19,013 nucleotides of DNA. Source: CAZHGD01 sp964531735 (GTDB lineage: Bacteria > Armatimonadota > UBA10988). Of this stretch, positions 1 to 8,133 are shown piece after piece (within the stretch, counting starts at the first letter, position 1; each line of letters begins with the position of its first letter). Location of the stretch: the NCBI GenBank assembly GCA_964531735.1, contig CAZHGD010000142.1:1-19013 (forward strand). The letters are read 5' to 3'. The position numbers were made by a program, and so were the translations under genes. The notes beneath the pieces are model-generated. The model was not told the DNA's origin. It worked only from the letters and a program-made list of their open reading frames with translations, and made no database searches.

Positions 1-100
1 GGACGCCGGTCCCACGGGTCAGGCGCGCCGCCGAGCGGCCCCACGACCGACCGGCGGGACGCCGGTCCCACGGGCCTGGCGCACCACCGAGCGGCCGCGC
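1..100. repeat. 56-bp tandem repeat with small hairpins, continuing off the left edge
   Basis: Bases 1-18 recur exactly at 57-74, and similarity continues so that 36 of the first 40 bases of the unit match, giving a period of 56 bp. Each unit holds a short inverted repeat, GGGAC-gccg-GTCCC (complete at 56-69), that can fold as a 5-bp stem with a 4-base loop. The array lies immediately after the stop of the minus-strand gene ending at 102. It could act as a transcription end structure or be part of a dispersed intergenic repeat family. Only about two units are visible and the first may be cut by the window edge. Confidence 0.7.
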
Positions 101-101
101 C

Positions 102-3100
102 TCACCAGCCGATGACGTACCGCCCGGCGGCCTTCACCGTCGTCCGGAACACGAGCCGGCCGCCCTCGACCGTCGCCGGCACCTCGCCGAGGTCGGCCTG
201 TGTCCGGGCCGCCAGGGCCCGCACCTTCAGCCCGGTGGCTGGCGCGCCCTTGGCCAGCTTGGCCACGTCGAGCTTGACCGTGAACGCTTTGCCGCGCGGG
301 TAGGGGAAGATGACCAGCCGGCGCGGTTCGCGGTTGATCTTCACCGAGCCGTCGGTGGCTACCGGGCCGAAGTCCAGCAGCGTGCCGGCCGGATTGAGGT
401 GGGCGCCGAAGTCGGCCGGCTTGACCTGGCGCTGCTCGCGGTCACGGGTCAGGTCGCCCAGCGTGATGCCGGTGATCTGGCCGTCGCGCCGCTCGAGCAC
501 CAAGCGCGCCAGGAGGATCCGGCTGCCGCCGACGTCGAGGCCCTTCAGCGCCGCCCGCGCGCCCTTGTAGAGGCCGATCACCAGGTCCTGCGTGGCGTAC
601 TTCGGGTCATCGGTCAGCTTGATGCGGTAGGGGCCGTCGACGATGCGCTCGCCCGGCCGCCATTGCGTCGTCGGCTTCGGCAGCGCGTGGTCCTGCTGGC
701 CGACGATGTGGTCGCTGCCTTCGCCCTGCTCGTTGACGAAGTGCACGAAGCAGTGGTAGTCCTCGGGCAGCGTCTCGCCGACGAGCCACTCGTAGGTCAC
801 CTCGATCTCGTTGCCGCCGAGGTGCCGGAACGACTTCAGCCGCGGCTCCACGTCGGTCGCGCCCTTGGCGTAGGGCATGTCGAACGAGGTCCGCGCGTCG
901 GCGAAGACGTACTCGGGACAGTCCACGAAGTCGCCGAACCGCCCGTCCTGTTGGTAGGTGGTAGCGATGGTGTCCGGCCCTTGGGCCACGAAGCCCCATT
1001 GTGGCAGCGTGCGGCCCGCCACCGTCCAGGGCTGTTTGGCCCAGTTCACGTACAGGGTCAGACCGCTGTCGTAACGGACGCGCTGCCGCCAGGTGTCGCC
1101 GACGGCCAACGCCACCGCGGCCGGCACGAAGCGGCCGTCGATCTCGTAGCGGATGTCGGTGACCTTGGCGCCGCCGCCATACAGCCGCTGCACCGGGTGC
1201 ATCAGGTGGTGCTCTTTGGCCACCCACTGCGTGTTCCAGATGTGCGGCGTCTCGATCCAGCCGGCGTGGCCGTAAGCCAGTTCCATGGCGCGGTACTTGT
1301 CGATCTGCTCGGGCGCGCCCGCGTCGCTGCCCCAGGACAGGTCATAGCCACGCGCATACCAGCGCGCGTAGTAGCCCATGCCGTGGTTGGTCATGCGCGG
1401 GTGGATGCGCAGCAGGTCGAACTCGAGCAGCGGCGCGTGGTGCTCACCACCGGCCACCTGCGCCTCCACGCCGTCGGCCTTGCCGGCCCAGTAGAAGTGG
1501 TTGGCGCCCTCGCCGAACAGCGGCCCGCCGTGCGTGTCGCGCATGTACTGGAACAGCTCGGTGTCGTGCTTCACCTTGGCGGCGAACATGCCGGCCAGCG
1601 GCTGCGTGGCGTCCAGGTCGAGCTGGTGCCACGGCGGCACGCAGGTGTGCACGTCGAGGTAGCCGGCCGTGGTGCCATAGCGCTGATGGATCTGCGGGCT
1701 GTTCTGCTTGGCATAGCCGAGCGCGCGGTTGCACTTCAGCCCGAAGCTCTGCACCTTGGTGCCCGGGTTGTACCAGGCCGGTGACGGGGTGCCGTCGCCG
1801 CGGAGCACCCGCGCGCCAGGATCATATGACGGCGCGTCCGGGTAGAGGTCGATGTAGTTCTCGTGGACCGACCACACGTAGCCGGCCTCGTTGGCCGCGC
1901 GGCCGAACTCGATCAGGCCCGGGTCGCCACCGTAGTGCGGATTGGCCGGGATGTGGTCGGGCAGCTTCACGTCGTAGCCGAACCGCTGCCAGTCGTGCTG
2001 GATGATCACCACGTGGTCGATGCCGTTGTCCTTCAGCTCGCGCAGCCACTCGGCGTCGCTGGCGTAGGTGCCCAGACGGTGGCCCCAGATGTCGAACATG
2101 ACCCGCGGCCCGAGCACCTTCATGAACGGCGAGGGCTGGTGCGGGATGTCGGGTAGCACCTCGGCCACGTGCGGAGAGACCGCGACGTAGCCGGTCTCGG
2201 ACAGCGAGTTGCGCCGGCCGTCGGTCTTGGCCTGGTAGTGCGCGTCGCCCTGCGGTGCATAGCTGGCGCGCGAGCGCGTCCAGTCGAGGAACCGGCAGGC
2301 GTAGGCGCGGTTCGCCGGCAGGTACTCCATCGAGCCCAGCAGGTAGGGCACGCCAATCAGCCGCCGCAGTGGCGCGCCGCCCACGTGGCCCAGCGACAGG
2401 CCGGTCCACTGGGCCTGCGGCGATGACACCTGAACCGTGAGCGCCTTGCCCTCGAGGCCGAACTTCCAGGTGGCCTGCTGGCCGTCCTGGTACTCCCAGC
2501 GGGCCACCAGCACGCCGGCCTCGTAGTCGAAGGCCACCTGCGGTTGCTTGCTGCCGACCGCCGGTTCAGTGACCGTCTTGCCCTGGCGCTCCACCGCCAG
2601 CGTCAGCCCGCCCCCCTGCGCCGGCCGGAGCGGTGGGCCACCGTCGATGCTCACGGTCCAGTCGTCCAGCCGCCCGGTCTGCGGCCGGTAGGTGTAGACG
2701 AGGCCGCAGTCGTCGGCCTCGTACGACAGCTCGTGCGCGTCGCCGACCTGCCGGTAGCGATTGCGGTAGTTGAGCAGGTTCGCCGGCACCACGCTCATCC
2801 GGCCGGTCTTCTGCACGCGCTCCAGGCCGACACCGTCGGTGGCCCTCAGGGCCTTGGTCGCCATCAGTTCGTCGGCGATCTGAGCCTTGCTGCGCGAGGA
2901 GGCTTCGCCGACGGTGACCTTGGCGCCGCCGAAGTACGAGAAGTCGAACGACGGATTGCGCGCCGGGCCCGGATCGGTCTGGAGCCGCACGGTGACTTCG
3001 CGACCGGCGTACTCGGACAGGTCGAACCGGCAGTCCTGCCACTCGCCCTTGGCCCAGTGCTGGCGCATCAGTTGGCGCGGCTGGCCGTCGACCACCAGAT

Positions 3101-3500
3101 AGCACGCGAAGGTCACGCCGTCGCTCTTGTCGGGCACGGCGATGTCCGGCCGCATGGCGATGCTGAAGCTGAGCGCGATGGGCTTGACCGCCGGCAGCGC
3201 CAGGCGGTAGTCGACGGTCGCGGTGCCGGTGCCGTTCATCCACGGGCAGTGCAGCAGCATGGCCGGCCGGCCCAGGCACTGATCGCCGGGCACGTAGGCA
3301 ATGCCGATGCCCGGCTCGAACAGACCGGTCCAGGAGACCGGCATCTCGCGCTCGGGCTGCCCGTCCAGTTGGTAGGCGACGCGGTAGATACCGATGTCGC
3401 TCAGCAGCGTCTCGCCCGGCGACAGGGGCACCACCGGCGGCGGCGCTGCCAGGGCGGCAGCACCCAGGACCGTCAACAGCAACGACCAGCGAGCGATCAT
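102..3500 (-). CDS. Secreted multidomain glycoside-hydrolase-like TIM-barrel protein (GH101/DUF5696-like)
   Basis: A secreted protein of 1132 residues, probably a carbohydrate-active enzyme. I chose ATG at 3500 because it is preceded at 7 bases by GGTGGAG and opens a clean signal peptide (MIARWSLLLTVLGAAALAA). An in-frame GTG at 3518 would add six residues. In order I see an N-terminal beta-rich, jelly-roll-like part (roughly 60-200), a beta-sandwich (about 235-455), a probable TIM barrel (about 460-780) and C-terminal beta-rich domains. Barrel motifs include GIDHVVIIQHDW, YLDVHT and LFGEG. D616 and E664, at the ends of predicted strands, are my candidates for the catalytic pair, by analogy with GH101-type enzymes. 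Family assignment comes from pattern recognition and the substrate is unknown. It is last in a minus-strand run with membrane glycan genes, which suggests work on surface or environmental polysaccharide. Confidence 0.75.
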   Translation of the reverse strand: MIARWSLLLTVLGAAALAAPPPVVPLSPGETLLSDIGIYRVAYQLDGQPEREMPVSWTGLFEPGIGIAYVPGDQCLGRPAMLLHCPWMNGTGTATVDYRLALPAVKPIALSFSIAMRPDIAVPDKSDGVTFACYLVVDGQPRQLMRQHWAKGEWQDCRFDLSEYAGREVTVRLQTDPGPARNPSFDFSYFGGAKVTVGEASSRSKAQIADELMATKALRATDGVGLERVQKTGRMSVVPANLLNYRNRYRQVGDAHELSYEADDCGLVYTYRPQTGRLDDWTVSIDGGPPLRPAQGGGLTLAVERQGKTVTEPAVGSKQPQVAFDYEAGVLVARWEYQDGQQATWKFGLEGKALTVQVSSPQAQWTGLSLGHVGGAPLRRLIGVPYLLGSMEYLPANRAYACRFLDWTRSRASYAPQGDAHYQAKTDGRRNSLSETGYVAVSPHVAEVLPDIPHQPSPFMKVLGPRVMFDIWGHRLGTYASDAEWLRELKDNGIDHVVIIQHDWQRFGYDVKLPDHIPANPHYGGDPGLIEFGRAANEAGYVWSVHENYIDLYPDAPSYDPGARVLRGDGTPSPAWYNPGTKVQSFGLKCNRALGYAKQNSPQIHQRYGTTAGYLDVHTCVPPWHQLDLDATQPLAGMFAAKVKHDTELFQYMRDTHGGPLFGEGANHFYWAGKADGVEAQVAGGEHHAPLLEFDLLRIHPRMTNHGMGYYARWYARGYDLSWGSDAGAPEQIDKYRAMELAYGHAGWIETPHIWNTQWVAKEHHLMHPVQRLYGGGAKVTDIRYEIDGRFVPAAVALAVGDTWRQRVRYDSGLTLYVNWAKQPWTVAGRTLPQWGFVAQGPDTIATTYQQDGRFGDFVDCPEYVFADARTSFDMPYAKGATDVEPRLKSFRHLGGNEIEVTYEWLVGETLPEDYHCFVHFVNEQGEGSDHIVGQQDHALPKPTTQWRPGERIVDGPYRIKLTDDPKYATQDLVIGLYKGARAALKGLDVGGSRILLARLVLERRDGQITGITLGDLTRDREQRQVKPADFGAHLNPAGTLLDFGPVATDGSVKINREPRRLVIFPYPRGKAFTVKLDVAKLAKGAPATGLKVRALAARTQADLGEVPATVEGGRLVFRTTVKAAGRYVIGW

Positions 3501-3557
3501 GAACGGGCTCCACCGCACCGTTTCGCGGACCGAGCGGCGGATCCTGCCGGGCCGTGG

Positions 3558-5765
3558 TCAGCCGTGCCGACGAGTGGCCGGCGTCGGCCGCACCACCTGC
3601 CAACCCAACGCGCCGGTGGCCACCAGCCAGGCGAGCCAGGCCACCAGGCCCAGTTGCCGCCCGAGCCAGATGCTTGCGTTGTCGAACCGGAACTCCACCT
3701 CGTGTCGCCCGGCCGGCACCGGTGCGGCCAGGTAGAGCAGTTCGGCGCCGGTGATCGGGGTGAACCGGCCGTCCACGATCGCCAGCCAGCCCGGATAGAG
3801 CGACTGCGACAGCACCACCATCATCGGCTGGGCGAGGTCGGTCTGGAGCACCCAGCGCTCGGCCTCCTGGTGGACCACCTGGACCGGCGACCAGTTGCGC
3901 CAGTTGGTCATGTCCGTGGTGACACCGCGCTCGCTGCTGGTGGCCAGCGGCAGGGCATAGGCCAGCGGGCGCGCGGTCAGGTTCTCGTAGAGCCAGGCGC
4001 CGCCGACGCGGTCGACCACACGCAGGTCGGGCCGGTCGGTGCGCTGCGAGGTCACCAGCCAGCGCACGCTGTTGCGGTCCAGCAGGTACTGGAACCGGCT
4101 CGGCTGGTGGAGCTGAGTCTCGCCCAGTTCGGCCAAGACGCCGAGGTGACCCACCGGCGGCAGGGCCTCGCGTCCGCCGCTGAGGTAGTCCAGGCCCCAG
4201 ACCAGGCCGACGTTGCTGACGAGTTGGTCGATCTCGGCGGTGGGGCCACCGCCGGGCGCGGGCACGCGCAGATCGAGCAGACGACGCTGCGCCGACGCCC
4301 GGATCGGTCGGGCCAAGTCGGGTGGTGTGGCCAACCGGTGCTGCGGCACCGTGTCGGCAAACGCGTACCACGAGACCGCCAGCTCGATCAGGCCCACGGC
4401 GGTCACCAGCTTGACCGCGCGGTGCCGGCGCGCCGGGCTGAGCCGCGTGGCCGCCGGCAAGGCCAGCACCAGGCCCAGGCCCAGCGCCCAGGCCACCAGG
4501 TTGGGCAGGCCGACCTGGGCCAGCAGATGGTCGGGCCCGACGGACCAGGCCGCGGCCAGGCACCAGACGCCGACCACGCCGGCCGCGAGCGTGGTGGACC
4601 GCCGCGTCAGCCAGGGCTCTTGCAGGCCCATCAGGCCGCGGCCGGCCAGCAGCGCCAGCCCGAGCTGCAACAGCCAGACGTGGCGGCCCGGCGCCCGGAA
4701 CAGGCTGAATGGCGGCACGTGGATCAGCACCAGGTAGAGCGGGTTGTGCCGGCCCGGCAGCAGCAGCACGGCCACGGCCAGCAACCACAGGCCGGCGCGC
4801 GTTGCGCCGTTGGACCGGCCGGCGAAGACCCGCGCCAGGGCCAGCGCCGTGAACGTCAGCGCGCAGAAGCCGCGCGTCTCCCAGTACTCGTAGCCCGGCG
4901 CGGTCCAGTTGCCACGCCACGGCGAGCCGTAGAGCTCGGGTTGCGCCAGCCGCAGCCACTCGTGCCAGCCGAAGCTGGCGACGGTCAGGAACGACCACGG
5001 ACCGCCCGGTTGCGGCCGGCTGTAGACGCCCGAGTACTCCAGCAGCGGCAGCGTCTGCGGCAACGCCAGCAGACCGCCGAGCAGCACCGCGCCCAACAGG
5101 CGCGCGGTCACGCGGCGCGCCGACAGCTCGCGGTGGCGCGCGCCGATGGCCACCGCGGCGGCGGCCGCCAGCGACAGCCAGACGTACTGCGGGTGGCTTT
5201 GCAGCAGGGACAGGCCGATGGCCGCGCCCAGCAGCAGGAGCGGCAGGCGCGCGTCGGCCTGCTGCACGGTCAGCACCGTCAACCACAGGATCGGGCCGGA
5301 CCAGGCCATGCCGACGATCACGTTGTGGTGCATGGTGTGCGCGGCGGTGGCGCCACCCAGCGTGGCCACCGCCGCGGTGACCAGGGCGCCGAGCGTGGTG
5401 GCGCCGAGTGCTCTCGCGCAGCCGACCATGCCGCGCGCGAGCAGCCAGAAGTGCAGCACGTAGCTGAGGCGGAAGGCCAGCAGCAGGGGGCAGTAGCGGA
5501 GCAACAGCCAGTTGAGCGGGTAGTAGCTGCCGCTCTGGCCGGCGCCGAGGCCGTTGTAGCCGGCGAACAGGGCCGGATTCCAGGTCAGCGGACCGCCCGC
5601 GGCCAACGCGCGCTGGAGCGCGGCGAACAGCGGCAGGCCCAGTCCGGCGGCATCGTCACGGTAGTAGGTGCGGCCCAGCAGCAGTGGCGCCGACACGATC
5701 AGCGCCAGCCCGAGCGCGATGAGCTCGTCGGTCAGACGACGGCGCCGGTCAACTCGCTGAGGCAT
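3558..5765 (-). CDS. YfhO-family polytopic membrane protein
   Basis: A 735-residue inner-membrane protein of the YfhO family, a GT-C-like group of large membrane proteins that in Bacillus and Listeria has been linked to glycosylation of surface polymers. Visible features are a first membrane segment near residues 14-31, an external loop with acidic residues (YYRDD) and the family-like WNPALFAGYNG and YYPLNW motifs. About a dozen hydrophobic segments follow. The C-terminal external domain has the typical YPGWLAIVDG motif at about 657, then PVPAGRHEVEFRF and a final membrane helix. I place the start at ATG 5765: it begins MPQRVDRR, has GGAG about 11 bases upstream, and overlaps the end of the preceding gene by 17 bases. 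Nineteen in-frame residues further upstream look like shadow sequence. The downstream gene begins 57 bp later. The reaction it catalyses is unknown. Confidence 0.85.
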   Translation of the reverse strand: MPQRVDRRRRLTDELIALGLALIVSAPLLLGRTYYRDDAAGLGLPLFAALQRALAAGGPLTWNPALFAGYNGLGAGQSGSYYPLNWLLLRYCPLLLAFRLSYVLHFWLLARGMVGCARALGATTLGALVTAAVATLGGATAAHTMHHNVIVGMAWSGPILWLTVLTVQQADARLPLLLLGAAIGLSLLQSHPQYVWLSLAAAAAVAIGARHRELSARRVTARLLGAVLLGGLLALPQTLPLLEYSGVYSRPQPGGPWSFLTVASFGWHEWLRLAQPELYGSPWRGNWTAPGYEYWETRGFCALTFTALALARVFAGRSNGATRAGLWLLAVAVLLLPGRHNPLYLVLIHVPPFSLFRAPGRHVWLLQLGLALLAGRGLMGLQEPWLTRRSTTLAAGVVGVWCLAAAWSVGPDHLLAQVGLPNLVAWALGLGLVLALPAATRLSPARRHRAVKLVTAVGLIELAVSWYAFADTVPQHRLATPPDLARPIRASAQRRLLDLRVPAPGGGPTAEIDQLVSNVGLVWGLDYLSGGREALPPVGHLGVLAELGETQLHQPSRFQYLLDRNSVRWLVTSQRTDRPDLRVVDRVGGAWLYENLTARPLAYALPLATSSERGVTTDMTNWRNWSPVQVVHQEAERWVLQTDLAQPMMVVLSQSLYPGWLAIVDGRFTPITGAELLYLAAPVPAGRHEVEFRFDNASIWLGRQLGLVAWLAWLVATGALGWQVVRPTPATRRHG

Positions 5766-7257
5766 CGGTCTCGTGCTCCGGCAGCACCGCGCCGACCACC
5801 AGCAGCGCCACCGCGACCTCATAGTAGTTCAGCATCGCCCGGCGGTTCAACAGGTTGAACACCAGCAGGCCCACCGCCGCGGCCACCGCCGTGCCCGGCC
5901 GCGACGTGCGCGCGCGCCAGGCCACCAGCGACGCCACCGCCACCACCAGCAGCAGCAGCGGCTCGGCGGGCAGGTCCCAGCCCAGGTTCAGGTGCCACCA
6001 CACCGGCAGGCAGAGCGCGTCGAGCCGCACGCTGGTGCCCAGGTGGCCCGCCACCACGTCGTGCCAGAAGTCGCTCGGGCTCCAGAGCACGAATGGCCCG
6101 ACGACCGCCGCCACGGTGGCGGCCAGCGCGGTCCAGCGCCGGCGTTCCGCGTAGCGCGCGGCGATCATCGCGGGCAGCAGGAAGACGCCGGTCTGCTTGA
6201 CGGTCAGCGCCAGGCCCCAGGCCAGGCCGCCGCGGCCCGGCGGCCACCACAGGCCGGCGGTGAACCAGACGGCCAGCAGGATGTCGAACCAGGCCTGCTC
6301 GGCCGTGAAGGTCACCGTCGGCAGCAGCAGCAGCAGGCCGACGGCCGGATGGGCGGCGCCGCGGCCCGCGGCCAGCGTCAGTCCGGTGAGCGCGAACCAG
6401 GCGGCGACCAGCACCCAGCGCGGATCGACGCCCGCGGCGGCCGGCAGCGCGTGCAGGATGATCCCCGGCGGGTAGGTCGGCGGGTCGTCATCGGCCGGGG
6501 TGTTGCTGCCGTAGTGCCGTGCGCGTGGTGTGTCGTACGGGCTGGCCAGGCGCATCGCGTAGGGGTTGCGGCCGCTGGCCAACGCGCGTGGCGCCTGCAC
6601 CAGCCAGGCGTAGACGTCGATGACCGGGTCGGGCGACGCGACCAGCGCGCCGGCCCGCACCAGCAGGCCGAGCGACAGCGCCGCGCCGAGCCAGGCGCGC
6701 CGGACTAGCGGCGTCGCCGGCAGCGGCAGCAGCCCGACCAGGCCGAGGCCGACCGCCAGCCACCAGGCCAGCCCGACCACCGTTTCGGCGGCCGGCCGGT
6801 CGACGTACATGAGGTGCGTCTGCCACAGTGCGGCGCCGGGCGCCCAGAGCAGCAGGCCCACCGCCAGGGCCCGGGTGAGCGGTTCGTCCTCGCGAGCGGC
6901 CAGGACCGCCGGCAGCAGGCCGACCACGGCGGCCAGCCACAGCGGCCAGGCGGCGCTCAACGGCTGGCAGGTGGTGGTCGGCCCGCTCGTGGTCCAGAGC
7001 AGCAGCGCCGGCCCGACCGCGCGTAGCCCGCGGCGTGGCCAGAGGCCGGTGTCGAGGCCGATCAGGTCGCCCGGACGCGCCACGGCCCAGGCGGCCAGCG
7101 CGGTGCCGACGGCGACGAGCAGCAGGCCCTCGGCCGAGTAGAACCCGGAGGTGGGCAGGCAACCGGCCAACACCACCGCGCCGCCGAGGAGAGCGGCGGC
7201 GCGGGCGGTCTCGGTGAACTGGTAGCGGCGCGACCCGACTGGACTTACACCACCCAC
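5749..7257 (-). CDS. GT-C/GT87-like (DUF2029-type) membrane glycosyltransferase
   Basis: A 502-residue polytopic membrane protein with about twelve hydrophobic segments. Near the middle it has the pattern of polyprenyl-phosphate-sugar-using GT-C enzymes of the GT87/DUF2029 type: an acidic residue in VIDVYAWL (D214), then GRNPY (229-233), then TYPPG (261-265), with a helical membrane domain after them. Such enzymes usually move a mannose or other sugar from a lipid donor to an acceptor outside the membrane. The donor and acceptor here are unknown. The reading frame is open far upstream but overlaps the HD-GYP gene. I chose GTG at 7257 because AGAGG lies 7 bases before it. This gives a 13-bp overlap with the upstream stop, typical of translational coupling. 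It in turn overlaps the YfhO-like gene by 17 bp. Confidence 0.78.
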   Translation of the reverse strand: MGGVSPVGSRRYQFTETARAAALLGGAVVLAGCLPTSGFYSAEGLLLVAVGTALAAWAVARPGDLIGLDTGLWPRRGLRAVGPALLLWTTSGPTTTCQPLSAAWPLWLAAVVGLLPAVLAAREDEPLTRALAVGLLLWAPGAALWQTHLMYVDRPAAETVVGLAWWLAVGLGLVGLLPLPATPLVRRAWLGAALSLGLLVRAGALVASPDPVIDVYAWLVQAPRALASGRNPYAMRLASPYDTPRARHYGSNTPADDDPPTYPPGIILHALPAAAGVDPRWVLVAAWFALTGLTLAAGRGAAHPAVGLLLLLPTVTFTAEQAWFDILLAVWFTAGLWWPPGRGGLAWGLALTVKQTGVFLLPAMIAARYAERRRWTALAATVAAVVGPFVLWSPSDFWHDVVAGHLGTSVRLDALCLPVWWHLNLGWDLPAEPLLLLVVAVASLVAWRARTSRPGTAVAAAVGLLVFNLLNRRAMLNYYEVAVALLVVGAVLPEHETDASAS

Positions 7258-7877
7258 CCGTCGGCCTCTTCCTCGTCGCCATACTCCTCGTAGATGGCGC
7301 GGATCCCGTCGCCGGCGGCGAAGAAGGCGTCCACCACGGCCGGGTCGAAGTGCGTGCCGGCGTCGGCGCGCAGGGTCTCGGCGGCCTCTTCGGGTGAGCA
7401 GGCCGACTTGTACACCCGCCGGGTGGTCAAGGCGTCGTAGACGTCGGCCACGGCCACGATCCGCCCGGCCAACGGGATCGCCTCGCCGGCCAGTCCGTGC
7501 GGGTAGCCCTGGCCGTCCCACCGCTCGTGGTGCGTCGAGCAGATGCTGTCGCCGATCTGCAGCATCCCGCTCAGGCTGTTGGCGAGCAGCGCCGAACCCA
7601 GGATGGTGTGCTCCTGCATCACCTGACGCTCTTCGTCGGTCAGCCGCGACGGCTTGAGCAGAATCTGGTCGGGTATGCCCACCTTGCCGATGTCGTGCAT
7701 CGGCGCGGCCAGTTGGAGCTGGGCCACGAACTCGTCGTCACACCCGAGCTGCCGCGCGATGGCGGCCGCCACCAGGCCGACGCGCCGCAGGTGGTGGCTG
7801 GTGTCGGAGTCGCGGAACTCCGCCACGAAAGCCAGCTTCAGTATGGTCTCGAACTGCTCGTCCAAGCGCTGCTCCAT
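7245..7877 (-). CDS. Stand-alone HD-GYP domain protein, probable c-di-GMP phosphodiesterase
   Basis: A 210-residue cytoplasmic protein that is almost entirely an HD-GYP domain. Signature motifs are intact: HDIGK (61-65, metal-binding HD), H90, HHERWDGQGYP (116-126, containing the GYP triad), GRIVAVADVYDALTT (138-152) and YK (156-157). Enzymes with this set hydrolyse cyclic di-GMP to pGpG or GMP. Most HD-GYP proteins carry a receiver or sensor domain; here only about 20 residues precede the domain, so any input must come from a partner or from expression control. The C-terminus is a short acidic tail (EEYGDEEEADGWVV). ATG at 7877 is preceded by GAGG at 8 bases. It heads a four-gene minus-strand run of membrane glycan genes and overlaps the next gene, which suggests c-di-GMP control of the encoded surface glycan. 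Confidence 0.9.
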   Translation of the reverse strand: MEQRLDEQFETILKLAFVAEFRDSDTSHHLRRVGLVAAAIARQLGCDDEFVAQLQLAAPMHDIGKVGIPDQILLKPSRLTDEERQVMQEHTILGSALLANSLSGMLQIGDSICSTHHERWDGQGYPHGLAGEAIPLAGRIVAVADVYDALTTRRVYKSACSPEEAAETLRADAGTHFDPAVVDAFFAAGDGIRAIYEEYGDEEEADGWVV

Positions 7878-8002
7878 CTCGCCGTCCTCTGCCCCGTCGC
7901 CTGTGCAAGTATGCCACGTTTGCCCGGACCGTAGAAGATCAAACGCCCGACGGAGCAGGGCGATAGCGGGGTGTCAGCCGTACGGCGGCGGCGCCGGCCG
8001 CG
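7878..8002 (-). promoter_or_regulatory. Upstream region of the HD-GYP/glycan operon; weak promoter candidate only
   Basis: The operon promoter should lie here, between the HD-GYP start and the divergent bshA promoter. Reading the minus strand, a -10-like CATACT (plus-strand 7909-7914) matches four of six consensus bases but has no good -35 at 17 bases. TTGATC (plus-strand 7937-7942) is too far away at 23 bases. A sigma70-like start is possible but poorly supported. I see no riboswitch-like structure. Confidence 0.25.
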
Positions 8003-8032
8003 TTGACAGGCGCCGTGGCCGAATGCTACCAT
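8003..8032 (+). promoter_or_regulatory. Sigma70-like promoter for bshA
   Basis: A perfect -35 hexamer TTGACA (8003-8008) is followed after 18 bases by TACCAT (8027-8032), which matches four of six bases of TATAAT including the first, second and last. Transcription would start near 8039-8040, giving a leader of about 95 bases before bshA. The position also bears on the gene start: the nearest in-frame ATG (8023) lies between the two hexamers and so would not be in the transcript. Confidence 0.6.
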
Positions 8033-8133
8033 GCGGCACTCGACCGCGTGCCGCGGCAGCGGTCGCCGAGCGGCCGACGGGCACTCCGCCACGCGCTGCG
8101 ACGGCTGCGCGGCGGGCGAGTAGGAGACCAACA

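Noticed and set aside
1..100. CRISPR array
   Set aside because: Only two contiguous, imperfect 56-bp units without distinct spacers and no cas gene in the window.
5766..5822. Nineteen extra N-terminal residues on the YfhO-like protein
   Set aside because: Arg/Cys/Trp-rich shadow of the preceding gene; ATG 5765 with GGAG upstream fits better.
2544..5858. A 1104-codon plus-strand ORF antisense to the glycoside-hydrolase-like and YfhO-like genes
   Set aside because: Its product is low-complexity Arg/Gln/Gly/Ala/His-rich with no domain, a common by-product of high-GC coding DNA read on the other strand. The minus-strand genes have clear domains.
7258..7521. Upstream 88-residue extension of the GT87-like protein
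   Set aside because: It is an Arg-rich shadow of the HD-GYP gene; GTG at 7257 has a good ribosome site and leads directly to the first membrane segment.
7654..8133. A 160-residue N-terminal extension of BshA, or a start at ATG 8023
   Set aside because: It runs through the divergent gene and the promoter, is Arg/Ala-rich, and is absent from the family; AGGAG before CTG 8134 explains the start better.
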